A DNA stretch of 56,570 bases from Ruminococcus sp. YE71 (GCF_900119155.1 NZ_FPIR01000006.1:174068-230637), one strand, 5' to 3'; shown: positions 1-8,731, counted from the first letter of the stretch. Numbers and translations are program-made. The notes: generated from the sequence alone by a model not told the origin.

Positions 1-765
1 CTCGGCAGGTGTACTCTCGGTCGGGGTCTCCGCAGTCACGGGAGCTGCCGCCTCAGCAGGTGCGCTCTCAACAGGAGTCTCCGCAGTCTCGGCAGGCTTT
101 GCTTCGGTCTTTGCTTCGGTCTTTTCCTCGGGCTTGCTGCCGCCGTCCTTGTTCTGGCTTGCGAGGTATTCCTCGATAGCGCGGCGCTTGATCTCTTCCT
201 CGTCGCTCTCGGTGAGGACAGGCTTTCTGACCTCCTGAACGGTGATGATGAACTTGTAGAGCTCGATCAGGAAGAATATCGCCATCGGGATAACTATGCA
301 GATAAAGAAGCCCTTCTTGGTGCGCAGGAAGCTCATAGCCTTTCCTGCACCGCCGAGCTTGAACTCGGTCCACTGACCGATGATATCGCCTGCGTATGCG
401 GGCATATCGTCCTCAAGGTTGTTGTTATCGCCTCGTGTGATAAAGCTGCGGGAATTCTCAGCTATATTTATTCCGACGATCCTATGCGTGTTCTTTACTT
501 TCTTGCCGTCGATTATCGTCCAGAAGGTAATAACGTCGCCTTCCTTGAGGGTGTTGAGGTCATCGACCTCTTTGCAGATGATGAGGTCGCCCTTCTTGAA
601 TGTCGGGAGCATCGAATCGGATTCTACCGTAAGGGGGATGAACCCGAAAAGGTTCGCCACGCCGTTATTCTTGCCCGACGAGAATACGATTATCGTAACA
701 AGGAGCGCAAGGATAAGAACTATCCACGCAAGAACGTTAACAATTGCTTTGAGTACTTTTTTCAT
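1..765 (-). CDS. Signal peptidase I, SipW-like (C-terminus beyond window)
   Basis: Membrane serine protease that removes signal peptides at the outer face of the membrane. The reading frame runs off the left edge, so the end is missing. It opens with MKKVLKAIVNVLAW and a hydrophobic N-terminal anchor. The catalytic Ser region reads ESDSMLPTFKKGD, followed by HRIVGI and TRGDNN, the usual signal peptidase boxes. SipW/archaeal-type enzymes replace the catalytic Lys by His, and the HR fits that type. A second membrane segment is followed by a charged linker and an Ala/Pro/Glu/Thr-rich tail that is still open at the edge. The start is the ATG at 765, preceded by AGAGAGG; the ATG at 770 hits a stop at once. 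It lies 19 bases after the TasA-like gene and is probably co-transcribed with it. Confidence 0.85.
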   Translation of the reverse strand, partial: MKKVLKAIVNVLAWIVLILALLVTIIVFSSGKNNGVANLFGFIPLTVESDSMLPTFKKGDLIICKEVDDLNTLKEGDVITFWTIIDGKKVKNTHRIVGINIAENSRSFITRGDNNNLEDDMPAYAGDIIGQWTEFKLGGAGKAMSFLRTKKGFFICIVIPMAIFFLIELYKFIITVQEVRKPVLTESDEEEIKRRAIEEYLASQNKDGGSKPEEKTEAKTEAKPAETAETPVESAPAEAAAPVTAETPTESTPAE

Positions 766-784
766 TTCATTTACCTCTCTTCGA

Positions 785-1498
785 TCATGTTGTTTCGACT
801 ATCTTGAAGTCCATTCCAAGCTTTAAAGTTCCGCCGATAAGTTCATCGGTACAGTCGGGATCATTTCCCTCGAGCCACACCACGACTGTGAATTTATCCT
901 TCGCTTTTGGTTCAAAGCCCTCATGTTTCGTTGTCATTACGATCGTAGAGGAGGTAAACTCGCTGTCACAATCAGATTCTTTTCCGCTGCCGTTGGATTT
1001 TGTTTTGCCGTAGACCGTCTTTTCGCCGTTTATGTAAACTGCCACTCTGACAGCCTCGTCAACTTTGTTAGTTACGTTTTCTATCGTCATCTCGCCGTCG
1101 TAGCTTATCGTATCATCGCCCGCGTTGATGAGATAGAAGGTGTAAGCTATATAGCTCTCACCGTTATGACTGCCGTTTATCATGTCGATATTTTCCGGCA
1201 GATCGTTTCCGCTGATATTCGTCATATCGTAGACGATATCCGCATTGAGCACCGCCTCAGAACGCTCATACTCAGGTGTTTCCGACAAGGTCAGTCCCTG
1301 CCGCATCATATCGTACTTGCTGATCTTTACAGTAAAGCTGCCGTACTTGTCATAGAAATACGATATCGCGTAAGCTATCGCGAGTATCGCCACGAGGATT
1401 ATCACAAGCAAGCCTATGACTCTCATTATGACCTGATACCGCTTTACCTCTTTGGCAGTCCTTCTTAGTTCCAGAACATCTCTAATATCTTCAGCCAA
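785..1498 (-). CDS. Membrane-anchored secreted protein, TasA/CalY-like partner of the signal peptidase
   Basis: A 237-residue protein with a cytoplasmic head of about 25 residues, one strong hydrophobic segment at about residues 26-50, and an extracellular beta-rich domain. It has the layout of substrates of SipW-type peptidases (camelysin/TasA-like): a long n-region, then hydrophobic core, then an Asn/Asp/Thr-rich domain with KDKFTVVVWLEGNDPDC near the end. The start is TTG at 1498 because AAGGAG lies 8 bases upstream and no ATG fits. The gene runs directly into the signal peptidase gene, which supports a secretion pair. TasA family membership is an inference from context and layout; no diagnostic motif is visible. 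It could equally be a pilin-like or unrelated surface protein. Confidence 0.6.
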   Translation of the reverse strand: MAEDIRDVLELRRTAKEVKRYQVIMRVIGLLVIILVAILAIAYAISYFYDKYGSFTVKISKYDMMRQGLTLSETPEYERSEAVLNADIVYDMTNISGNDLPENIDMINGSHNGESYIAYTFYLINAGDDTISYDGEMTIENVTNKVDEAVRVAVYINGEKTVYGKTKSNGSGKESDCDSEFTSSTIVMTTKHEGFEPKAKDKFTVVVWLEGNDPDCTDELIGGTLKLGMDFKIVETT

Positions 1499-1544
1499 AG
1501 CAGATTCTCCTTTTTCAATATTGTAGTATATTTCAGATCAACGA

Positions 1545-2348
1545 TCATTCTTCCTTTTGGCCTTCGCCGTTTTCTTGTTCAACAAGCTGATCCGACCTTC
1601 TTCTTACGTACCTTTCGGCGACGTATTTTCCCGAAAGCGGACCTGCGCAGTACATACACTCAAACTCGTACAGTTTTTCCGCCTGTGCCGAGCCCGTCAC
1701 GCCGTCGGCGATGGGTTCGACATCAAGACCCCTTACGAAGTCGATAAGCGACTTGACCGCACTGTCCGAGCGTTCGCTCTTGCCCAGATAACCCGTTACC
1801 TCGGTACTGAGCACGACGTAATCGACCTCATAATCCGAGAGCTTCATCAGAGGGCAGCCCGCGCTTCCGAAATCGGTCAGCATAAAGTGGAAGCCGTGAT
1901 TTCTCAGCGCCTTGATGGTGGCGGACACCACGGGGTTCTCCTCATTGAGAAGTTTTACGGGAAGTGCGAAGCACAGCTTACTGGGAGTGACCTTAAAGCG
2001 TGTCGCAAGGTCGTAGATCCTTTTATCCGCCTCATGCTGGAGCAGGAATTTCACGGGCATATAGACCGACACCCACTGGAAGAGTATCTCACGCTCGATA
2101 AATTTGTTTATCGCTTCGAGAGTCTGAACGTATTCCAGCTCGAAAAGGCGGATGCATTGTGTGGTTATCTCGGCGGTGTCCCTGAAATTCTCGGGCATAA
2201 GAGTTCCCATGCCGGGAGTATTCAGTCTGGTCTGCGACTGATAGAAGGCGCAGTTTCCGCTGGAGATATCGCGGATAATGCGGTAAAACAGCTCAACAGC
2301 GCGGACCCCGTTAACGGTCGTGACCTTAGGTTCGGTATTTTCTGCCAT
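1545..2348 (-). CDS. Degenerate EAL-domain protein (likely inactive c-di-GMP phosphodiesterase fold)
   Basis: A 267-residue protein made almost only of one EAL-like domain. Landmarks can be lined up: FYQSQTRL for the usual YQP start, MLTDFGSAGCPLMKL for the LDDFG(T)G..S.L box, and IADGVTGSAQAEKL for the AEGVE...Q box. The EALLR signature is absent, the first acid of DDFG is Thr and the Glu of AEGVE is Asp. Several metal and catalytic ligands therefore look lost. Such proteins are known to act as c-di-GMP binders or protein-interaction modules rather than hydrolases. The start is ATG 2348, with AGGGGG about 11 bases upstream; an in-frame GTG at 2360 abuts the Shine-Dalgarno and is unlikely. 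It sits about 45 bases upstream of the TasA-like gene on the same strand. Confidence 0.7.
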   Translation of the reverse strand: MAENTEPKVTTVNGVRAVELFYRIIRDISSGNCAFYQSQTRLNTPGMGTLMPENFRDTAEITTQCIRLFELEYVQTLEAINKFIEREILFQWVSVYMPVKFLLQHEADKRIYDLATRFKVTPSKLCFALPVKLLNEENPVVSATIKALRNHGFHFMLTDFGSAGCPLMKLSDYEVDYVVLSTEVTGYLGKSERSDSAVKSLIDFVRGLDVEPIADGVTGSAQAEKLYEFECMYCAGPLSGKYVAERYVRRRSDQLVEQENGEGQKEE

Positions 2349-2524
2349 TGTGCCGTTCACCCCCTTTTCCGACTATACACAATTATTCATTATCATTATA
2401 CATCATTTTTGTCAATTTGTCAATGACTGATTAAGACTAATTTCATATTTTTCATACAAAAAACTAAAGAAAAATGAGAAATAAAGTACAAAAGATTTAT
2501 ATTGTAAAATAAATATGAACAAGC

Positions 2525-2553
2525 TTGACTTTCTCACCAAAATGCGGTATAAT
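2525..2553 (+). promoter_or_regulatory. tRNA promoter (TTGACT-17-TATAAT)
   Basis: TTGACT at 2525-2530, a 17-base spacer and a perfect TATAAT at 2548-2553. It lies 19 bases before the broken tRNA copy and is the only good promoter for the tRNA-Thr unit. Confidence 0.8.
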
Positions 2554-2572
2554 ATTATATGCAAAATTTTTC

Positions 2573-2690
2573 GCCGGTATGGCTCAGTTGGTAGAGTGTC
2601 CGAATAAATTCGGACAGCGCATTCGTATGCGCAGGTCGTGGGCTGTGCTTAAAGCGACACGGCACAGTCGGTACGCAAGCGTCTTACAAA
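2573..2690 (+). pseudogene. Broken tRNA-Thr copy
   Basis: The 5' half matches the intact tRNA-Thr 135 bases downstream (acceptor GCCGGTA, D-arm GCTCAGTTGGTAGAG). A 20-base perfect hairpin (TGTCCGAAT-AA-ATTCGGACA) sits between D-arm and anticodon arm. The anticodon arm has lost one A (GCGCATTCGTATGCGC). After AGGTCGTGGG the T-arm and 3' acceptor are replaced by unrelated sequence containing the inverted pair CTGTGC/GCACAG, so no cloverleaf can close. It still lies directly behind the promoter and would be part of the precursor of the intact tRNA. Confidence 0.75.
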
Positions 2691-2707
2691 AATCAAATAT
2701 CACCAAT

Positions 2708-2783
2708 GCTGGTATGGCTCAGTTGGTAGAGCAGCGCATTCGTAATGCGCAGGTCGTCGGTTCGAGTCCGACTACCAGCTCCA
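2708..2783 (+). tRNA. tRNA-Thr (anticodon CGU)
   Basis: Complete cloverleaf: acceptor GCTGGTA/TACCAGC, D-arm GCTCAGTTGGTAGAGC, anticodon arm GCGCA-TTCGTAA-TGCGC giving CGU, T-arm with GGTTCGAGTCC, discriminator T and an encoded CCA. Confidence 0.96.
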
Positions 2784-2788
2784 AGCGA

Positions 2789-2840
2789 AAAGCCCGTAAA
2801 CCGCATGAACGAATTCATGCTGACGTTTACGGGCTTTTTT
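2789..2840 (+). terminator. Terminator after tRNA-Thr
   Basis: AAAGCCCGTAAAC pairs with GTTTACGGGCTTT around an inner GCATGAA/TTCATGC stem, followed by a T run. Confidence 0.9.
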
Positions 2841-3008
2841 CGTCCCTTATACAACCCGACTGATTGTATAGGGGACGTTTTCTTTGTAAACTGTCATACC
2901 CCTTGTGTCACAGAGGCACAGGATATTAAGTATACTATTATTAATATTATTACAATAGTGGAAAGAAGAATTCTATTGGTGCGCAACGAATTGGTCGTGC
3001 AGTTGTGG

Positions 3009-3037
3009 TTGATATTTCAGCTAAGATGTGATATAAT
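3009..3037 (+). promoter_or_regulatory. Promoter of the DUF434 gene (TTGATA-17-TATAAT)
   Basis: TTGATA at 3009-3014 and TATAAT at 3032-3037 with a 17-base spacer, 47 bases before the ATG. The 2841-3008 stretch holds nothing else I can recognise. Confidence 0.7.
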
Positions 3038-3084
3038 TGAAATGGTATTTTAGAGCAAAAGATAAAGATTTATGAGGTGAAAAC

Positions 3085-3801
3085 ATGACTCCAAACGCAA
3101 AACGAGGCTTTATGCCGACAGATGAACGGGATTTTTCAGAAAAAGCGCTCCCGAAGCTGCGGAAAGCGGCTGAGGAGGTCTATTTTTTGCTGAACCGAGG
3201 TTATCCCGTCACAGGTACCACACGGTTCATTGGCGACCATTATCAGTTATCTGAGCGTCAGCGTCTTGCACTGGCACGCATTGTTTCTCCGAAGGAAAGC
3301 ATCATTTCACGGAAAAATCGTGAGTTGACTGACATTTCGGGAAAAACGCTTTATATCGACGGATTAAATGTCATCATCGGTCTGGAGATCGCGTATTCAG
3401 ATTCCATGCTGTTTCGCTGTATGGATGGCACTATCCGTGATCTGGCAGGTCTGCACGGCACTTACAGGCTGATCTCGCAGACGGATTCAGCCATTCGCGC
3501 TTTACTTGCATCTTTAGAGACGCTTGAAGTGGAAAAAGCGGTCATCTATCTCGACCAGCCGGTATCCAATTCCGGACGGCTCAGACAGAGGATTCTGGAA
3601 TTAGCAGGATCTATCCCGTTTTCACTGGAAGTAGAGACAGAGAATCCGGTGGATGCAATCCTGAAAACCAAGCCGCTGGTCGCATCGGCAGACGCGATCA
3701 TTCTTGATGAATGTCAGCAGTGGTTCAACCTTGTGAAATATGTTGTAGAGAAGCAGATAGGTGATTATCCTTACATAGAGATCATGCAGGATCAATTGTA
3801 A
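3085..3801 (+). CDS. DUF434-family protein
   Basis: A 238-residue cytoplasmic protein of the DUF434/DUF5616 family, function unknown. The N-terminal part carries a helical region with LLNRGYPVTGTTRFIGDHY and a basic ARIVSPKESIISRK stretch. The central part begins with LYIDGLNVIIGLE, typical of this family, and has VIYLDQPVSNSGRLRQRI. The C-terminal part has the acidic ADAIILDE. The D-G-x-N and D-x-P patterns recall PIN/NYN-like nuclease folds, which is only an inference. It has its own promoter and a terminator at 3822-3848, so it is a single-gene unit. GAGGTG precedes the ATG. Confidence 0.75.
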   Translation: MTPNAKRGFMPTDERDFSEKALPKLRKAAEEVYFLLNRGYPVTGTTRFIGDHYQLSERQRLALARIVSPKESIISRKNRELTDISGKTLYIDGLNVIIGLEIAYSDSMLFRCMDGTIRDLAGLHGTYRLISQTDSAIRALLASLETLEVEKAVIYLDQPVSNSGRLRQRILELAGSIPFSLEVETENPVDAILKTKPLVASADAIILDECQQWFNLVKYVVEKQIGDYPYIEIMQDQL

Positions 3802-3821
3802 AATAGATCAGCGTCAGAAAA

Positions 3822-3848
3822 AAGCAGGTTCATAAGAGCCTGCTTTTT
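3822..3848 (+). terminator. Terminator after the DUF434 gene
   Basis: AAGCAGG/CCTGCTT stem with TTTTT. Its 3' half is part of the direct repeat that recurs at 8732-8769. Confidence 0.75.
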
Positions 3849-3868
3849 GTTTTGGAATCCATTTTTAT
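3831..3868 (+). repeat. Left direct repeat of the 3.8-8.8 kb island
   Basis: Thirty-eight bases starting CATAAGAGCCTGCTTTTTGT match 8732-8769 with two mismatches. The similarity goes on: CTTGCAGAAA and ACCGCGGCTAT follow both copies, but here they are separated by about 27 bases that form a CTGCTATA/TATAGCAG hairpin. The AT-rich remainder up to 4094 shows no gene. Confidence 0.75.
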
Positions 3869-4094
3869 AACACTTGCAGAAACTGCTATATACTACTTAT
3901 AGCAGAAGCAAAACCGCGGCTATTTTCTGTCAGATGCCTTGATAGTTATTACTTATGTCAATCGGCGTATCGGTTTGTACATAATCCACTATTTTTATTG
4001 ACAATTAAGCCTTAATATGATATAACATTTCAAAACAATATCATATTGTGCCAATTTTTCCTTGCTTTGGTAATAAAATAACGGGGGTCAGAAC

Positions 4095-4989
4095 ATGATA
4101 AAAGCCGAACTGTATTACAATCCGTATCTCATGGAAATAGACGTCAGATTCAACGGGCAGCCGCCGCATATCAACAGTCTGATTGAAAAATATCAGAACA
4201 AACCGCTTCAAGACTGGATCGACGCTGTACCGCAGATATTTCACGATGAGATGAACGGTTATTATTTCGAGCTTGATTTTTCGGGAACGGCACTTGACTG
4301 TGATGAGGTCAGGGAGACTTTTCGCAGGGCTGGTGTCTCTGAAAATGAAGTGCCTGTTTTTCTGAAAAACGAGCTGGAATCCCGTGAGGAAAAGATCGGA
4401 AGGATCGATGAACTGCTTGTGTGGCTCGATGAGAACCGTTACAGAAGGTTCGATGTTGAAGCATTCCGCAAGGACAACAGCGAGCTTTTCGATGAGGATT
4501 ATCCATGTATATCAGAACGACTGGGTGAAGCCCGTGCTCACGATGATCAACAAGGCAAACGTGAAGGAGGAGCGCTATGTCTACACGAACAGCTCCGCTC
4601 TGCTCACGGAAAAGGAGGCTCGCAGCTGCATCGTCAGAATGCTGATGCAGCCCTGGTTCGGCGGCGAACCCGTGCCGATCGATAAGCTGACGCGTTCGCT
4701 GAGAGTGCTCAGCCTTTCGCGCAAAGACCGCAAAACGATCGGCTCGCTCATCGAGGACTACGAGATCTTCGGCGGTCAGCTCGTGTGGAAGTCGGAGCAG
4801 CTGCCGGAGCTCGGAAAGCTTGTCAGAACGGTTCTCGGCATCACCGACAAGGACATCGAAAAGCTGCGCTCCGCAAATGAGCTGGAGGAACTTGCTGCCT
4901 CAAGGCTCAAAAAGATGAACAGAAACAAATTGCAGGATATATGTTTTGTTATGACATCAGTAGAGGAGGAGGATAATGATGACATTTGA
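4095..4989 (+). pseudogene. Unknown gene of about 298 codons, frameshifted near 4505
   Basis: The frame opened by ATG 4095 (after GGGGGT) reads as a plausible soluble protein up to FDEDYP at about 4502, then turns into low-quality sequence. The +1 frame takes over with YQNDWVKPVLTMINKANVKE and runs to 4989 with good codon use and a Lys/Glu-rich C-terminus. One extra base or a programmed +1 shift near 4500-4510 would join them. I do not recognise the family; the N-terminal half contains NGQPPHINSLIEKYQ and a tyrosine-rich YYFELDF. It overlaps the start of the glycine-zipper gene by 14 bases, so the two form an operon. If the shift is genuine the gene is inactive; a sequencing error is possible. 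Confidence 0.6.
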
Positions 4990-6322
4990 CGCTGTTGAAA
5001 GAAGCGGACTGGATATCAGTGCTGTTAGTATCAGAGGCAAGCTGGAATCGCTGAATAAGGGATTCAGGAGCAGTTTAGCGCCTGAGGGTGGGGTGTATGC
5101 TAGTGAAAATACAGCCTACCTTGAATATGCCAAAGCAATGGGCGTTGAGAATATTGAACAATCACCGACTGTAAAAGCTACAATATTTGATACGATAAAA
5201 GGTCTTAAAAGAATAGCTGATCGTGATGTAAGCAATGATTATCTCAGACAGCAAGCCGGATTTGCTGCTGAAAAGATCAGTACCGGTGTTGACAATATTA
5301 AAGCAATATCAGAAGGAACAGGTGAAGTTACTATTAGACTTGATGAAATGTCTGATGATTTGCGAAGCAAAACGTCTGATTTTCTTGGTGATGACTGGAA
5401 ATTATCAAAAGGAAATGACCCTTTTGCTGATAAGTTCAGGCTTAGGTTTAATGAAGACGGCAGTATCAAGGATTGTAAAGCGATACAGTCTAAATTTGTT
5501 GGTAAAAATGCAAAAGAGTGCTATGCTCATTTAAAGTCATCTGAATATAACAGATATTATGAAAAGTGTCATGAAGTCGAAATTCCCAAAGATTATTATG
5601 AAGGAGTAAAACAGATAAATAGTAAAAAAATAAAGTCAATAGAAGAAAGCATTAAAAAGTTAGAACTTGAAGGGAATACTGAAAAAATCGCTGAACAGCA
5701 GATTGAGCTGGAAAAATGTAAATTAATTGATGCAAAAACCAAACCAAGCTCCATATCCTATAATACCCCGTACTATACACTTAAAGCAATCAGAGCACAC
5801 AAAGCCGGAGTTTCATCAGCCAAACAAGCCGCAGGCTTGACTGCTGTGGTATCGGGTGTGGATAATTTTCAGCAATACTATAATGGTGAGATATCCGGCA
5901 CCGAGGCTATTGAAAATGTGGCTAAGGACACAGCTATTGCAGGCGGTATTGGATATGTAACCGGTGCTGTTACCGACCTTGCCGGAGGTTCAAATATTCC
6001 GGCAGCGGTGATAACAATGGGCGTGGAGTCTTACGATGATGTTAAAGGCTATGTTGACGGTGATATCAGCGGTGAAAAGTTAGCTTATGAACTTGGAGGA
6101 AATGCGGCTAGAACAGCAGGTGGTATTGCAGGATTCAAAGCTGGAGCTGCGGCTGGAGCATTAACCGGAGCCAAAGTTGGAGTAGTTGTCGGTGGAGTTG
6201 GCGGAGCCGCAACCGGAGCAGCAGTTGGAGGAGTTGTAGGCGGATTTGCCGGAAGTATGGGCGGCAGTGCTGTTGCTGCCAAAGCATACGAAGCAGGTGC
6301 GGAGTTCGTATCCGACTGGTAA
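4976..6322 (+). CDS. Unknown protein with a C-terminal glycine-zipper region
   Basis: A 448-residue protein I cannot assign. Residues 1-270 are hydrophilic and mostly helical, with a Lys/Glu coiled-coil-like part (SIEESIKKLELEGNTEKIAEQ) near 215-245. From about residue 280 there are alternating Ala/Gly-rich hydrophobic stretches. The last 80 residues are a glycine zipper (GAAAGALTGAKVGVVVGGVG and onward) that could insert into a membrane. That layout is seen in pore-forming toxins, effectors and phage or plasmid proteins. No signal peptide and no toxin catalytic motif are visible. It follows the frameshifted gene with overlap; a membrane-active effector of that pair is a guess. Base use is AT-richer than the flanking core genes. 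Confidence 0.6.
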   Translation: MMTFDAVERSGLDISAVSIRGKLESLNKGFRSSLAPEGGVYASENTAYLEYAKAMGVENIEQSPTVKATIFDTIKGLKRIADRDVSNDYLRQQAGFAAEKISTGVDNIKAISEGTGEVTIRLDEMSDDLRSKTSDFLGDDWKLSKGNDPFADKFRLRFNEDGSIKDCKAIQSKFVGKNAKECYAHLKSSEYNRYYEKCHEVEIPKDYYEGVKQINSKKIKSIEESIKKLELEGNTEKIAEQQIELEKCKLIDAKTKPSSISYNTPYYTLKAIRAHKAGVSSAKQAAGLTAVVSGVDNFQQYYNGEISGTEAIENVAKDTAIAGGIGYVTGAVTDLAGGSNIPAAVITMGVESYDDVKGYVDGDISGEKLAYELGGNAARTAGGIAGFKAGAAAGALTGAKVGVVVGGVGGAATGAAVGGVVGGFAGSMGGSAVAAKAYEAGAEFVSDW

Positions 6323-6541
6323 TGCTAAGAAAAAGGTCGCAAACGCGATACATAAATAACGGTCAAAGAGCGTTCACCAAAAGCGCTGAGAGCCTATTTG
6401 TGCCACCGACTGCTGAGGTCGGGAAAATAGCTATATTAACCTTCATATTTTTATATACCGCTTTCAGAACAATACGGTCTAAATTCTTCGTAAATCGTTC
6501 TATTTCGGTATACTCATCAACCAAGACAGCCCATCTCCTAC

Positions 6542-6570
6542 TTGACAAAACCGCGTATTTATGATAAAAT
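6542..6570 (+). promoter_or_regulatory. Promoter (TTGACA-17-TAAAAT)
   Basis: TTGACA at 6542-6547 and TAAAAT at 6565-6570, 17 bases apart, just before the two-TM protein gene. Confidence 0.75.
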
Positions 6571-6598
6571 AATGATAACATAGGAGATGATACGCTCG

Positions 6599-7156
6599 AT
6601 GAAGAAAAACAAGTATAAAGTCATAGAGAATCCGTTGAGCGGTTATGATTTCAGCTTTCGCAGATGTCATGCGGCAGAAATCGGGGCATACATTATCGGA
6701 ATTACGCTCTTTATTTTGATTTGTGCATTTGCTGTTTTTTCAGAAGATGACGGACACAGCTGGAATAATCTATGTGAAAATTTATTATACCCATTATCCT
6801 TTTCGATTCCGCTGTTTCTCCTTGGTTTGAGCATGACATTCAGAATCAGGCGCGTGAAAAGAATCATTGCAAATGGAAAACAGGTAGACGGCGAAATAGT
6901 TTCATATCGCAGGACACACATTAATTATGCAATAGGCAGTCGTGCTCCAAGAAAACCAAATCACACCATACTGACTATAAGATTTAATGATAACGGCGAT
7001 CAAGAATGTACTGTAGGTGCAGGACACAAACTGCCGGAAAAAGCACTATCTTCTCCTTACTGTACAGTGTATATCTTAGATGATAATGTATTTGTCACCG
7101 GTTTCAGCCTGAGGAAAAAAGGAGATCCTCAGATATCTTTTAAGTTGGAAGAATAA
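6599..7156 (+). CDS. Two-TM membrane protein of unknown function
   Basis: A 185-residue protein with two membrane segments at about residues 30-50 and 70-90, separated by a short outside loop, followed by a soluble beta-rich cytoplasmic domain (residues about 95-185). The layout, a TM hairpin followed by a domain with VDGEIVSYRR and YILDDNVFVTGF, resembles DUF3592-type proteins, but I would not insist on the family. The start is ATG 6599, 12 bases after AGGAG. The upstream in-frame ATG at 6587 touches the Shine-Dalgarno and is unlikely. It stands alone with its own promoter. Confidence 0.65.
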   Translation: MKKNKYKVIENPLSGYDFSFRRCHAAEIGAYIIGITLFILICAFAVFSEDDGHSWNNLCENLLYPLSFSIPLFLLGLSMTFRIRRVKRIIANGKQVDGEIVSYRRTHINYAIGSRAPRKPNHTILTIRFNDNGDQECTVGAGHKLPEKALSSPYCTVYILDDNVFVTGFSLRKKGDPQISFKLEE

Positions 7157-7182
7157 AGAGAATAAAAAATCAGTTTTGTATA

Positions 7183-7506
7183 ACCTACAAGTCGCAGGTC
7201 GAAAACTATGACAAAATGAAGATCATTATCATATCCTTGAATGATAAGGGTATGGAAGGTGATAATAGTATTATTCGACTTTTGAGTACGCTTCTGTCTA
7301 CAACTGAGACTGTTGCAAGAAGAAAACAGATACTCGAAACCCAATTCAATATTCCCATGACAAAGGAAATCGAGTAGGAGGTGCTTGAAAGCATCAAGAA
7401 GATGATGAAAAATCTGAAACTGACAGCACAGCAGGCAATGGATGCATTGGAGATTCCCAAAGACGATCAGGCACGTTATGCCGCAATGCTCGATAATAAC
7501 AAATAA
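7183..7506 (+). pseudogene. Relic of an Rpn-type PD-(D/E)XK nuclease/transposase C-terminus
   Basis: The frame carries LLSTLLSTTETVARRKQILE and NIPMTKEIE, the usual tail of Rpn (recombination-promoting nuclease, formerly transposase) proteins: a LL..LL segment followed by a conserved PMT.E motif. The N-terminal nuclease domain is missing, there is an in-frame TAG at 7375-7377 straight after the PMTKEIE motif, and the frame goes on to a TAA at 7504. The last part (AMDALEIPKDDQARYAAML) is the regulatory tail often seen in these families. This is a dead fragment of a mobile-type gene. Confidence 0.6.
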
Positions 7507-7519
7507 ACTGATATTATCC

Positions 7520-7563
7520 CCTCAGAGTTGACACGCGAAACATAAAGCGTGTCAACTTTGAGG
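7520..7563 (+). terminator. 17-bp hairpin after the Rpn relic
   Basis: CCTCAGAGTTGACACGC pairs with GCGTGTCAACTTTGAGG (one G-T pair). A T run follows after AGGAGGA, so it can act as a terminator. A 17-codon ORF beginning MSKSRLRMN starts at 7574 with AGGAGG in front; I do not count it as a gene. Confidence 0.55.
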
Positions 7564-7803
7564 AGGATTTTTTATGTCAAAGAGTAGGTTGAGAATGAAT
7601 AGCATCAGTGATGGTTTTAAATGAAGGGCAGGGTAGCTTTGTGTGCTGCTTATTCGTAAAGTTGAATATGAAACTAATAATAACACCCTTATGACACTTG
7701 TGCAGCCATCCAAACTTTGACAGTTTCCGACACAAAAAATTGACAATCAAAACTCATTCTGATATAATTTTAAATGGCTTAGAAGCCATGTTCATATATC
7801 ACT

Positions 7804-7935
7804 TATGATGTGGTGTACAGTATTGTTCTGAACGATGTCAGACGCGTGCTTGAAAGCTACTTGCACGACAAAGAACAGTTCAGAGCATATCTTGACAGCC
7901 GATACAGCGACAAACGAATAAGTGTACTATATTAA
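7804..7935 (+). other. Open-frame remnant (43 codons, no start)
   Basis: The frame reads YDVVYSIVLNDVRRVLESYL up to a TAA, clean coding-like sequence without a start codon. It looks like the tail of a lost gene. The surrounding 7564-8113 stretch has no other support for a gene. Confidence 0.35.
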
Positions 7936-8113
7936 TAGTGTGATAATAATAAAAAAGCAGGTCCATATGTGCGATGCTGATATAGAAGTTTTTCGCCATA
8001 GTATTTCTGATGCAAGGTCAGAAGTACTATGGAGTTTCTGTTGACATGGCAGTAATACTGTGTTATAATGAATGCGAATACAAATCGTATCTGCATCGAG
8101 AGGAGCTATAAAA

Positions 8114-8650
8114 ATGATATTATCCGATAAAACGATTATAAAAATGCTTGATGAAAACTCTTTGGTGATCAAACCGCTTATAAAAGAACAAATACAACCC
8201 GCAAGTGTTGATATACGGTTAGGCGATACATTCAGCGTTGTTGATGACACTCCTTCGGGAATAATAACCTTGGACAATAAGATAAGCTATAAGACCATTA
8301 AAACCGATACTTACTTGATTTTACCCGGGCAATTCGTTTTGGCAACAACGATGGAGTATTTTGAACTGCCTGATAATCTAACGGCATTCGTTGAAGGCAG
8401 AAGTTCTCTTGGTCGAATGGGGTTGTTTATTCAGAATGCAGGGTGGGTCGATCCTGGCTTCAAAGGTGAGATAACATTAGAATTATATAATGCTAACAGA
8501 TGTGCTATCGAGCTTAAGTGCGGACGTAGAGTAGGACAGTTAGTATTTGCAGAAATGGACGATCATGCACTAAATCCATACAATGGAAAGTATCAAGGAC
8601 AAAAAGGAGCAACAGGCTCAAAGGTCTTTATGGATTCAGATAAATTCTGA
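8114..8650 (+). CDS. dcd: dCTP deaminase
   Basis: Converts dCTP to dUTP (bifunctional relatives go on to dUMP), feeding dTMP synthesis. The 178-residue length fits the family. MILSDKTIIKML is the standard opening; IQPASVDIRLGD, the catalytic segment EGRSSLGRMGLF with the Arg/Ser and Glu residues, and GWVDPGFKGEITLEL are all present. The C-terminal GQKGATGSK is the nucleotide-lid region. The start is ATG 8114 (GAGAGGAGC upstream); a further in-frame ATG at 8072 lacks a site. It lies inside the direct-repeat-bounded island together with decayed genes, so it may be a laterally gained or phage-derived copy. Confidence 0.92.
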   Translation: MILSDKTIIKMLDENSLVIKPLIKEQIQPASVDIRLGDTFSVVDDTPSGIITLDNKISYKTIKTDTYLILPGQFVLATTMEYFELPDNLTAFVEGRSSLGRMGLFIQNAGWVDPGFKGEITLELYNANRCAIELKCGRRVGQLVFAEMDDHALNPYNGKYQGQKGATGSKVFMDSDKF

Positions 8651-8678
8651 TTTATCTGAGCAGGATAATTAATTCAAT

Positions 8679-8708
8679 GCCCCGAAGCGATTTGAAACGC
8701 TTCGGGGC
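8679..8708 (+). terminator. Palindromic terminator after dcd
   Basis: GCCCCGAAGCG pairs perfectly with CGCTTCGGGGC across 8 bases. No strong T run follows, so its strength is uncertain. Confidence 0.6.
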
Positions 8709-8731
8709 AAAACTTCTATATGGTTATCTGT

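Noticed and set aside
7574..7624. 17-codon ORF with AGGAGG after the Rpn relic
   Set aside because: Too short and without conservation evidence; the site lies in a hairpin/terminator.
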